Under the pieces are notes generated by a model. It searched no databases and had not been told where the DNA came from. It was given only the letters and a program-made list of their open reading frames with translations. DNA of 64,000 bases, from contig JXTB01000143.1 of NCBI GenBank assembly GCA_002914805.1, forward strand, positions 300,843 to 364,842. Direction: 5' to 3'. The translations under genes were made by a program, and so were the position numbers. Positions 37,509-49,920 of this stretch are shown one piece after another. Each line of letters starts with the position of its first letter. Position 1 is the first letter of the stretch. Source of the DNA: Parasponia andersonii (lineage: Eukaryota; Streptophyta; Magnoliopsida; Rosales; Cannabaceae).

Positions 37509-37931
37509 ATGGGTCCTTCCGGAAGAACAAGAACAAGAACAAGAACGGCAAGAAAGGGTAGCAGAAGAACAAGTAGTAGTAGCAGTAGTAGCCAGTTGAT
37601 CAAGAAGAGTAGAGTCGTACGACGACCCAAGAATCAAGAAACAACACCTCGTGTGAATTCGCCTTCTAACTCGTTATCCTCCTCCGATGACTTCCTGAAA
37701 ACTGAAGGCATTGAGTTTGAAGCAGTAGATGATGTTGTTGTTTCCACCAGCGGCTGCTCCACGCCGAAAGGCCAGAGATTTCGAATACCGGAAGTGATGA
37801 CATGTCCACCGGCTCCCAAAAAGCAAAGGGTTATCTCGAATTGCTCGCTTCAAAGATCTCCCATCGCTTTCTTCGCTCCACCGGATTTAGAGCTCTTCTT
37901 CTACTTCGCACTTCGCGGTATTTCAGTTTGA
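37509..37931 (+). CDS. SMR: SIAMESE-RELATED cyclin-dependent kinase inhibitor
   Basis: An intronless frame of 140 residues. The C-terminal half carries the SIM/SMR signatures in order. The TP.....RIP block is at residues 87-97 (CSTPKGQRFRIPE), the CPPAPKK block is at about 101-107, and the C-terminal FFAPPDLELFF cyclin-interacting block is at about 122-132. SMR proteins bind CDKA/CDKB-cyclin complexes and stop mitosis, promoting endoreduplication or stress-linked arrest in the nucleus. The N-terminus is Arg/Thr- and Ser-rich, encoded by GAACAA and AGTAGT-type simple repeats, and is not conserved. The start MGPSGRT resembles the MGFSG start of the SMR6/SMR8 branch, but the end differs, so the exact member is not assigned. 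An upstream in-frame TTG at 37476 is not an ATG and was not used. Confidence 0.88.
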   Translation: MGPSGRTRTRTRTARKGSRRTSSSSSSSQLIKKSRVVRRPKNQETTPRVNSPSNSLSSSDDFLKTEGIEFEAVDDVVVSTSGCSTPKGQRFRIPEVMTCPPAPKKQRVISNCSLQRSPIAFFAPPDLELFFYFALRGISV

Positions 37932-40900
37932 AAAGGAAAAAATAATAGTTACAATAAAGTGTGTGACTCTTCATAACCAATATTTTATCTAGACTTTAAT
38001 CATTTTCTTCTTTTTTTTTTTTTTAAATTTTAATTTGATCATAGTGTTTGGATGATTTTGAGAGAGAATATTATCTTTGTTATCTCTCTCTTTTTTTTTT
38101 TCCGTTCGAGCTGGGGGTTTTCAATTTGTAGGGTATACTAATTATGATCAGTAAGACTAGTTGGGGTTAAATTTCTACTTATTTCTAATATGTATTGCTG
38201 ACCGGGTGGGTTTGTTGAGTGCAGTGAGTTTGATTTCTCTTCCTTTGGAGTGTTTGTAATGATCTGCTTTGGTTTGTTTAATTAAGCCAACATGAAAAAG
38301 CATAGACTTCTTTTGTGTGTACCATATTCTCTTCTTGTTAAGTAATTTTATGGATTAATATCTCTCATAGACATATATATATAAATATAAATATATACTG
38401 CAAGAATATTTATGACGAAGGACAACTCATTGAATACATATGACTCGTACATCAGTGTTTGTGGGGGAATTGTACGATTATATATCCTTGTACCCCACCA
38501 TTCATATATAGTATGCTACAAATAACCTTTTGTTGTGTGTCACACTTTAATTTACCCTGCATCAATGACTAATACCTTGCAGTATTAATTGTACCATATT
38601 ACATATAATATATCATTCATACATGTATAAGTGATGAATGAGGGTTCCACCATACGGTAGGTGCACCCCACCGCACCGCAGTGTGATGTGAAACGCTGGT
38701 CTTCTTCAGTCTGCAAAAGACTTCCACAAAAGTTCTAGCTATATTCTGCTTTTGGTCTGCAAAATGAAGGAGATAAGGCTTAGCACTCGAAAAACACTTT
38801 CTTAAGAATGTGGCCACAAGACAAACTTTTGAGTGAAAACAGCAGAGAGACCAGAGAGGCTCAAGTTTGTTGCTAGAGTTTTTTACTCTCTCTCCCTTTT
38901 TTTTTTTTTTTTTTTCGGGTTTCGAAGGCCAAAGGGGCTACTAAAGTAGTGGAAACAAGTAATTTTAATATATTATTTCTTATTTCTTATATAAATATGT
39001 GTATATTTTATTTTTGGTTGGAATTTGTTTTACTATATGGTCGATCTTGAATACAAGTAAATAATAAATTTGAGGAAAAGAGTGATGAGATCGTGTTGTC
39101 AGATATGTGGGTATTGGTGTGTCCGAGCTTAGCCTAGCATAAGAAAGGGAATCCAATGAAGGGACTCGTGCGGGTTGTGTCCATAATTGTCACGTTAGGG
39201 AATCTCAAGAAATTTCTCATCATTTTTACTCACTTTCCGCTTTTTTTTTTTTTTTTTTTTTCTCCTTCTCTCCTCTTTAAATGCTTACTGATGATATTAT
39301 TATTATCAGTATCCGTGAATTGATCTGGGCACTCATTTTCTTGAATATGGTTGCCCACATTTGTCATATATGCATTATGATTTTCCTATATTTATTTTTA
39401 TTAATTTTTAATACAATTATTTTAATTATGATATACATTAATAAATGATTTAATAACTAAAAGAAATTAAACAAAATACCGAACCTATATATATAGTTTT
39501 GCCTTATCATGTTATTTTTTTCATTGAAGGGGTTTATGCCTTATTATTATGAACATGCGAATGACATTTAAACATATATGATTGAGCCTACCTTTTGGTT
39601 TTTTAGCAGTAAGAAGTTTAATGAATATCTAACAAGAGGAGTGTATTTTTTTTTTTCCCCCACTACTTTCACTATTTGATATATGAGGCTTCACAATAGA
39701 GTAGAGAATAGAACGATGCTAGAATTCCGCATCTAAAAATAGCGAATTATGCCTACTTCCAATATTTTTGTTTTCCTTTTTTCCCAATAATCAGAAAATG
39801 AACTTTGTTCCATCAAAGACTTTTAAGTACAATTATAAATCAATGCGAATAGTAGTTAATAAACAATTGGCCAAACTATTTGTTCTTAGTGATCATCGTG
39901 ACCAACAAATGAATAGAACGTGGGTGAAATACAAATGATATGCATAAAAATTCGTAAAATTATATATGATAAAGTTCCAGAAAGATATCTCTTTAACTTA
40001 ATCTTCTACTATTAAAGTTGGTTCTTTCAATTAATAGACAAATACAAAATCTTCCAAAAAACCAAGACACACGTATCCACTCAAAGCAACAAAAACTACA
40101 TATAGATCCAAAATTAGACGTTGAGAAAATGGTTATGTATAGAATTAGATCTACAGTAACGTATTCTTTCACATAAATGGAAGATTTTTCTTCAAAAAAA
40201 GAAAAGAAAACCGAAAAGAAAATTCTACTAGAAAGAGATCCTCTTCGATGATTAGAAATCCAAAAAGATTAGAGTTAAGTAGAGGAGAAAAAGGAACAAA
40301 GACGACCAAGATTGTAATCTAATAAGGGAATGAGTTAACTAAGAATAAAATTTTTTAAAGATAATAACACTATAAATACTAAAAATGCTCAAATTTAATC
40401 TGTAGTACGAGAAGGATAAATGTTTTATTTTTCTAATTTTTGTTTACATAAAAATTATTTTTAGATTTGAAAAATAAGATTCAAATCTTATTCTAAGTGT
40501 ACTCCGTACTTTCTCTTTTTTTTTTTTTCCCTATTTGTTTTTCGTTTTTTGTAAATCTCCTTCATATATATAACTCATGAAATTATGAACTGAAATTGAG
40601 TTTTGGGTTAGGATTACTGTGTTGTCGAGGTCTAATGTCCAATCTCAAGTAATTAATTAAGACTTGACCTATTAATCAGCAATCACCTTTTTTTTTTTTT
40701 TTTTTTACCAAAACAAAGTTATATGTTACAAAAAAAAGAAAACAAAAATTTAGTGAGAGCAGTTTCCCCATTGCTCCCCAAGCACGCAGCTCCGTCCCTA
40801 GAGGAAAGATATCTTAAGCGGAACCATACGACAGATTTTTCTTTTTCACATATAACACCGAATAATTCTCTAAATAATTTTATCATGGTTCATCTCATAA

Positions 40901-43900
40901 TTTTATTTTATTTTATTTTTAAAAGAAGGAGGCAGTATAAAAAGTCAAGGTGATTAGTGCATCGCATTTGTCGGTATACTAGTTTACAAATCTATACTAC
41001 ATAGGTGGGCAAACTCAAGGGTATATACTCTTTATATTCAAAGCCAAATTGAACCTCCTAAGTCCTAACTTATGCCAACAGTAGTATATACTAGAACCAA
41101 TATCACTATACATATGTTTTGTGTAATTTTGAGAGAAAGTAGAGTACTGATTAAAAAAAAATTAAAAAGGTGACACAATATAGTGGCAGAAGCATTAGCT
41201 TTGAATATTTCATTCATCTGCGGAAGCTTTTGTGAATAAATAAATATGTTAGAAGAAATATGGGAAGGACGGTTCGCATTCATTATACTTCACTTATCCC
41301 TCAAATGATGTGATTCTTTTCCCTTAGATAAACCTTTTTTTCCACACTACCGTGGTCCCTTCTTTGTTGGGCATGATCATATCGGCATGTGCATATATAT
41401 CTTTCGATTATAGGGTTGCATGGCCATTTTTTTCTATGATCATAATCATAAAGCAGTATATATATATATAAGTATACACATAGCAGCAAAAATAGTATTG
41501 TTTACTGCCATAATCCAATAGATATTTTTTTAACTTATTTATATGTATTTTTTTAGTATAATTTAAATAATTAGAAAAAAATAACAATAAATGCATGTTA
41601 CTTAATATTTTTTTCTCTTTATTTTTTACCATGAAAAGATGCAAATGATGAATTTAATTGAGCAAACAATACTTATAACTAAAAAAAAAAATACTTACAA
41701 GATTAGTGCCATTTTTATATATAATTAAAAAAAAAAAAAAAAAAGAAAGAAGGGGTGACTACATCTCTCTTTGGGCATTATTACGAGAGTTTCTAACCGT
41801 TAACAGAAATATTTGCTGAACACTCTAAAGTGATGGGTCTTATCTCATCCGATGATAGAGTAGAGTACAACCAAATAAAGTAGTGAAAGAGAGCTTCCGC
41901 AAGTTGAGGAGGAGTTGAGATCTTATATATGTACATATAGTTACTATTCTATTATAAAGTGTTTATAAGAGTTTTTAGGAGTGCTTAAGTCACAAGCTAT
42001 TGGCTGGATGGGTTAAGGGATGGTTTGTAATTTTAAATTTTCTAAATTTTAGTTTCTAATGATATTATATTCCTATATATGTATAGTGTTATGTTATAGT
42101 TTCTCTGTTCCATATCTACCCGACATAAAAACATGGCATGCTGTATGTTTGTGTAATTGTGTTAAATGTACATACTCTTTTGAAAGGAGCGAGTCCAAAG
42201 AGGGATGTGGATAAGGATCCAAATTACTTTGACTCATATAAATTTTGTCCCGACTAAATTAACATATAATCAGATGCACCTAATTGCATTAAAGATCGAA
42301 ATACTTAACACAGCTTAATTAAAATGATTCCTTAATTATGTTAGTTCGTACGATCAGAAAAGAAAAATCCTAGCATCTTTTTCCATGAAAATTCTTCTCT
42401 TATTTTCTTCTTCGATCTTTACCTCGTGTTTATAAGTCATGGAATAGGTAAAACCAACTATCCGGTTTGGCTAGGATTTATAATATTTTTTCTATTTGGT
42501 TCTCTTCTAAATTTGAACCTTTTATAAAATCTAGATATAAAACAATTTATGTCATCAAATATTTATATTATATTATTCAAAAGAGCTAATTCAAATGGAG
42601 GGTGATGATTTTGAAAGAACAAAAAAAAGCCAATTCGATGAAGTTCTCTGGTGGATCTCTAATTATGTACTTGTGGATTTATTTGCACGTCAATTATATC
42701 TCTCGTTCAATATTAGCGTTATTATTTGAAATATAAACGGTAAAAGACTGATCATGTCAGCACTAAAAAAAAAAAAAAGGCCAAATTTGGCATTTCTTGC
42801 CTAAGAACGTGCCAATGCTAAGTCATTGAGTCTACTAAATCACTGTTCTCTCAAGTCGAATAATGATTCAAAATTTCATTCATAGCTTAGTAATAGTTTG
42901 GCCCTATTGTTTATTTATTTAATTTTGGCATCATGATTAATCACTTGTATCATGAAACTGTGTACGGGTTAGTCGTGTTTGCATTATTATCAGAGGATGA
43001 GCTCATCTAATTAGAGGATTCTCATTTTCAATTGAATTTTTATTGTAAATTTATCTGGTTTTTATGTAATAATAGCATATTCTTTTCATGGTGTTACATG
43101 TGTGAATGAGAGAGAAAGACAGTAAAAGGGATATAATAAAGGTTAACATTGGAATGAGGAATGCAAATATAGATCTAATTATGCGCCCTTAATTAGTTTA
43201 TTAACAATAAACGAAATCACATTTGGATTGATGTACCTGATGATCTCTTCTTAAAGGTGAGAGGTTCTTTTTCAATTCCAATGATGGAATATCTCATCAA
43301 AGACAAAACACAGACATTGGTTTGATTATTATAAAAAGTAAATTTTATAAAATATGAACATGCATGACTATAACTTTTCTAGAATCCGAGGTTGCTCACT
43401 TCTTTCTCAAAGAAGGTATAGCCACTTCTTTAACTTTAAGGTCAAACTAGTTACGGCTACAGTAAAACCGTCTTCTTGCAGTACTTTTTTCCCTTATTAA
43501 TCGATTCTATTTTTTTTTCTTCCCGTGTTTCTTTTTGGTTAGTTCTGGCTGTTTTATGCACTGTTTTTCTAAATGCCAATTTTTGTTTTGTTCTGAAGCT
43601 AAGAGACCAACATGGCAACCCCTCATTTTATCTTGCACCTATTACAATATCAGTAGCTTTCTTGACCATGTACTTTAGCTTCTTCTTCTTTCTTTTTTTC
43701 TTTTTTTTTTTTTTCCTTAAGAAACTTTTTAAAGGAAATACTGTCCGGAATTTAAATTAAAGAATATACAACTCTAAGAACAATCGATTAAGTTATTAAT
43801 TAGTATTTATGAAGTTATATTTGCACCTCCAAATTGTATAAAGATACTCCTCTTAGTAGTAAAAAGACTAAATTGGATAAAATAATACATCCAAACTTAT

Positions 43901-46900
43901 TAGATTAAAAACACTCACTACACCAATGTCTACATACACAAGCTTCAAGTAAGTTTTTTTTTTTTAAATGAAAAAAAAAAACCTTCCTCCCCTCCCCTCC
44001 CCAAGTAATAATAATAATTAAAAAAAAAACCTTCCTCCCCTCCCCTCCCCTCCCCAAGCCAATCACATCTATTCGTTAAAAACCTTTTTTTATAGTTTTC
44101 TTTTTTTTTTTTTTGCTTAAAGATATTTCTTTTTTGTTTTTTGTTTTTCTTTATTTGGTGCTTAGCTTCATTTTTACACCTGTGTTTATATGATTTGTAT
44201 GTTCCTATTTACGAATGTGTACGAGTTTTTATTTTCTGGAATTTTTATTTAAATCTGTTTTAGGGTGCAAATTAATTTCTAATTTCTGAATTGAATCTTT
44301 TCATGTAAGTGTATATATACATATATATTAGCACTTTTTTAAAAACGAATATGGGTTTGGTTCGTACTAGGAATTATTGAAGAGATGCATATGATCATCA
44401 CTCCAATCGAGTGATGTTGCTGGATTTTGTGTTCTACTCCAATGATGCTCCCAGTATACCTCCATCAATTAATAAAAAATTACTTGTTTTTAGAAAAATA
44501 TTTTTCTTTTTTCTACATTTCTGTGCAAGGTTTTTATATATAGCTCTTTTTAATCCTAAAATGGGTGTTTTAATTCAAGTTCTCTTTTTTATTTTTTAAA
44601 ATAAGGACAAAATTGTACTTAAAAAAATAATTTGATAAAGAATGAGTGCCTTATATACTTAACTGCTTTCTTATATTTGAACTTGATTGATGTGTTTCAT
44701 TTAATTAGGAGCTTAGTTCGAGTGCCAATGTAAAGTTGGTGAGCACATCATTTTTTTCTAGGAAATTAAGTCCAGTTTCATAATGGTAATTATTGAGTAG
44801 AATTAGTAAAGGTTGTTGATCAGTAGGGAACGACATGTTGTAGACACGTATTCGAAACAAATTAATTAAGTCTAATTATATTCATTTTCAAAGTCTTTTC
44901 AGGGGAGGAGAGGGAGGGGAAGGTGGGTGGAGTGTATTAAAGAATCTATTCAAGAGCATCCTAGGCTTTTTTTAAAAGGGTTTGCATATTAAAAGGCACA
45001 AAATCACCCAATTCAATTATGTTTGATTGAGGCCTACAGAATCTGCTTTGGCCGGTGGACTGAGGTGTAGTAAATCAAAATATGTGGTTCTTGTACCTCT
45101 TTTAAGTATATATAAGCAGTTCCATTATTTTAAGCCGAAAGAATATTAGAATATTATGGAAAGTTTTCTTTCACTAACTCACGATAAAATTTTTAAAAAA
45201 TTAACATTTTCTAAAAATTGAAATTCTCGAGCAATAAAATTAGAAATTGATTGTAAGTAGTTCAAACAAAATAAAAAGATGCAACACGACATATATATAT
45301 ATATATAGATATATATGCTTAATCTCAAGAATAACTACAGTGTTAATATATGGATCAGCACAATTATCTTAAAGGTTTCATTCAAAGAGGACGATAGCTG
45401 CATTCTCATTTCTACTCTCCCCTATTATTGTTATTAAAATGTGAGAGTGGAGTCCATATATCATATGCTGTAAGACACGAGTGTGTAAATTAAGGAGATA
45501 GGAAAAGAGTCGAGTGTTGCTAGTGCTCGATTAGCACCCGATCCTCTTCAGTCAAATGAAAATTATTGGTCTTATTTTGACTAACTTATTATACAAGAGT
45601 GTGAAAAAGATTGTAGGTTTAGTACGTACTCCTCATAATTAACTATACAATTCAAAGCATGCAACAGAGGAAATAATTATAAACCATGTAGCTTACATGC
45701 ATGTACATATATAGTTATGACAGTTCAATTAATTAAGGGTGATCTTCATGAAATGATTTGACTCAATGCAAACAAAAATTCGCGCGGCTCGATCGATCTC
45801 GCCTTACTGGGATCCATTATTATAGACATTCAGTGATTAAATATATAGACAGTTAAATATCCAGTAGTTTCCCAGAACTATATAATATAATTTAGTCGGT
45901 TTTGCGGAAGAAGATACCATTAACGTTGTTAATTCAGCTTATATTATTACTAGTCTTTCGGTTATGACCAAAACCAATATTATATGGATGATTAATACAA
46001 TGATTTAGCAATAATTTGAAAAGACATTGGTTGAAATTTTCAAGGAGAATCTAACTAAAGTTTTGCTTTTGTTAATCTCAAAATCTTTTTTCTCATTTAC
46101 ACAAAAGCTCAAAATCAGCTTAAGACAACGGGAACTTTTTCAAAAATAAGATTCTTTCGAAACGAATAAGATTATTAATTTTTTATTTTATATATATAGG
46201 AAAGAGTCATCTGGTCGATCATTGGTGTGATATACAAACTGATCACATGTATAAAAGGAATAATAATTGAGAAATCATAAGACATATAGTTGATCTCCCA
46301 AAGTTGATCGTTTGGCGAAATCGGTGCCAGCTTCTGCTAACTTTAGTTTCTTAATAAGATATAAGCCAATGTACGTATAGCTTTGTACAAAGCAAGCAAG
46401 AGGGGTACCCCAAGTGCTTTGTCACAACTAATTGTCCATTACTTGTTCAGAAAAGAGATTTCTTTCCAAGACTTTTAGACCAGATTGATCTACCAACATC
46501 AGATTCTGCACTCATCGACTTTATTCATATACCTCATATTTTATTATTATTATTTTTTTTTAAAAAAAAAGAAGAAGAATTAACTTTTATATATATATAT
46601 ATATGTATGTATAAAGAAACTGTGTTTAAGCTAAAAATAAGTAAGTGACGTGCTTGGAATTTGGGAATGGAAGTGGTTTTATTTATGAGTGTAGTTTCTT
46701 TTTCATTTGCCAATATAAGACAATTATATTCAACAGTGAGTTCATCTTACATGGTTGACTATTCAGGTGCTAATTAAGTCCTTAATTAGATGGCGACTTA
46801 GCCAACCCGGTTCACAATTCACAAATGAACTTTACTAGAGCTCCAGGTTTCATGTTTGATGTTACATTATTATTATACCGATGAAAGAAAGAATTTAAGT

Positions 46901-49900
46901 TAAAAATATATATATATATATATATGAATTGCAAAGGCTATATATATAGATTATGAGAGTTCATTGTTATGCACTTAATGCTAAGTTGAACCAAGCATTG
47001 CTTGTAACGGTTCCAATTACTATAATAAGTCACTTTAACAACCTAAGTACTTCATAATCGCAAATCATATGCTCCCAGACGGAAAAAGTTGATAAATACT
47101 CATTTTCAAAGCCATGTTTTCATAAATACCTTTTTTTAATTTTTATTTCATGAATACCCATTTTTATATCTGTTTTGGAGAAATATAGATCACTACTATT
47201 TTATTCATAAAGTATAGACCATAGTATATATTTAATGCAGAAAATATACACGCGATCTACATTTTATGAATACAAATTACATTAAAAATTAGCACAGATT
47301 TTAAAATATATACCATAAGTCAAATTTATAATAAAAAAAATATAAATTGTGGTAAACATTTACATAATAAATGCCATTCATATTTTATATATGAAAATGT
47401 GAAATATGTATCTTATGGATTAATTTGTCTTGTAAATTTAATTTTATGTCTTTTTGAAAGAAAAAATAAAAACAGATATTTATAAAAATAAAGTTTAAAA
47501 ACGGGTACTAGGTGTTAATTTCTCACTTCCACCCTTCAATAAAAGAAGAAGAAAAGGTCTCATTGGTGATCTTGATAAGTTGTGGACTCGGCCGCCTTCA
47601 TCTTCTGGGCTTCTATTTCTTTTGAAGGGTTTTTGACTTGGGTTAAGTTTGTGGATCGAGATTCATTTTGAGCCAGATAGATGAAGCCTATTTGGCCGTT
47701 ATGGGCATATAACTTTTACAGAACGCCCGTTTCATATTATTTTGTTTTCTATTAAGATTTTTCGGTTTTTACTTTAGGTAATTAAGATTTTGTTTTTTAA
47801 GTTGGGGTCTCTATGGTGAAAAATGGGAGCTATAACTCATTAACAAAATTAAATTTTCATATTAATTGAAAAATCGGAAATCCAAAATTATCCCGTGTCC
47901 CACTTTTCACTGAAAATTAGATCATGGACCAAAAAACCATATCTGAGTTTAAAAAATCAAATCTGATTTAGTGGAAGCTAAGGCTTACTCTTGAATGAAG
48001 TGTACCACTAATATGAAGCTCTTATCTATAGTTCATTCTTATTACTTATTATTCTAATTTATTTACTTTTATGTTGTTAAACAATATACTATTCTATGAA
48101 TTTGGGATAGGGACTGAATGCCACCACATCCTATATATTTTATTTATTACTACCACTATGAAAAGCCAATTTATGTGGACAAATATTAGCTCCGTGCAGG
48201 CGTGTATATATGAATGGGAAATTTGTATTTTATCTCTTGAGTCACCGTTTATTATCTTTGGGAATTGGGATAGTTTATAAATCATCAAAATTTGCATGTG
48301 TGTGTATGAGGCTACTAGCAGGCTGAGAAAACTTTACCAGATGATATGAAAAATAGATTTATGCTTGCAAAATGTAATTAATAAAGGTTGGATTTAGAAT
48401 TTCGCTATTTTAAATGTTCAAACTGATCAATAATCAAAGGAAAGAAGGTTATAAATTATTATCCTTACTCTTGTTATTGTCAAATGGTTTAGTGTTAATT
48501 GCGTAATATTATCTTTGACATGAGATATTCTGCCGGAAGCTAAGCCAATTAAGGTGCCAATTCATGCAATATCATGACATGCTTAATTATTGGATTCGTC
48601 AGCCATTGAAAGTGTTTGAGTGGATAGTATTAATATATGAACTTCAGATTTTAATTAGCTGTTTGAACATTTGTATAAAGTTTCTTCTGAGTACTTTCTG
48701 TAAAATCCAATCATGTCTGGCCAAAAAAGATTGTTTCCTGTTTACGTGATCGTAATGACGTATTTTCATTTTCCCGAATGAGTGAGAAATTATATTAATT
48801 ATGGAAGAGAGAGAAAAGTATTTCCTTATTTTTTTATTCTCTTTCCTATGTTAACAAACGAGGACTTGAACTAATTATTAATATTGGATTTATAATAAGA
48901 AAATAAAGAACGAGAGTGGAAATTATAGAGAAATTTGGAAAGGGAAACAGAATATGACTTTATTTCTCATCTCATGGAAATTAATTATAAAATTATATTC
49001 GCTCTTAGTAGACACAAAAGAAGTATCCTATATGATCTCCTCTATTCCTTGAAATTTCTTCTAGGCCTTTGACTCTAAGGATTGTTTATACTAAAGATTA
49101 ATCAATTTCCTTGTGTGCGTTGAAACCTTCAAATGCCAAGTTTTCTCACCACTTTTTTTTTTTAAATAAAAAAATTCTATAGCCTTTTTGACTTCATTGG
49201 AAGAATACGTGCAATCCACAGCTGGTTCTTACCATGCATGACATGCTTGAAAAGGTACAAACCAACATGCTTTCCTATTATAGTTCTAGCTTCCATGTTT
49301 CCAAGCTTGCGTAATGCATCCCATACACTACAGGACAAATAAAATTAATAATGAGAAATAAATAAATAAACAAACGTGGCCTCCTCTAAGAATTCAAAGG
49401 GCATGACAAGAGTCAGACCTGTTTCTAAAAATCTAGAGATTCTTATTTCATCCAAGACCGAGTCTCCTGCGCTCAACNATACAATCCCCTAATTAACAAC
49501 TAAATGAGCAAGAAGGAAAAAAGAAAAAAAAAAAAAACAAAGAAAGCCCCCCAAAAATTGAAGTTTCTACAAAACAACCAACCTTTATAACTCATTATTT
49601 TTCTTTTCTTACAATTGATATTGTCTAAAGACCCCAAAATCATGTCATATGATATCATAAACAAAGAGTGAAAAAACAGAGAAAGAAAAAAAAAACAAAA
49701 ATATTGCATTTAGACAGCCACACTCCAGGACTTGATTCTGGCAATACTTTCCTGGGGTTAGGCCGTCCTGATCAGATTTCTTTTTCTCTCTGTTTTTCTT
49801 GGTTCCCAAACAAGGAGAATAACCAAATTTTTAGCAGTTTTGATTCTGTTAATATGCCCATATAACAGTCCGTTCCTTGTCTAAAAAGGGGTCTTTTGAA

Positions 49901-49920
49901 AGAGGTCAAAAACGAAGGAA
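37932..49920. other. 12 kb gene-poor AT-rich region
   Basis: No coding region can be supported over this interval. It contains many poly-T/poly-A runs, short (TA)n tracts (about 41458, 45292, 46593, 46908) and a duplicated C-rich tract at 43986-44057. All frames here are short and of low complexity. The N at 49478 is an ambiguous base in otherwise continuous sequence. The last few hundred bases belong to the promoter of the TPR gene. Confidence 0.5.
43986..44057 (-). repeat. duplicated C-rich tract, G-quadruplex-prone on the minus strand
   Basis: The string CCTTCCTCCCCTCCCCTCCCC plus preceding poly-A occurs twice, ending near 44003 and 44056. The second copy has four runs of four C separated by single T. 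Its complement is therefore a canonical G4 motif with one-base loops. The copies are separated by an (ATA)n stretch. Confidence 0.75.
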
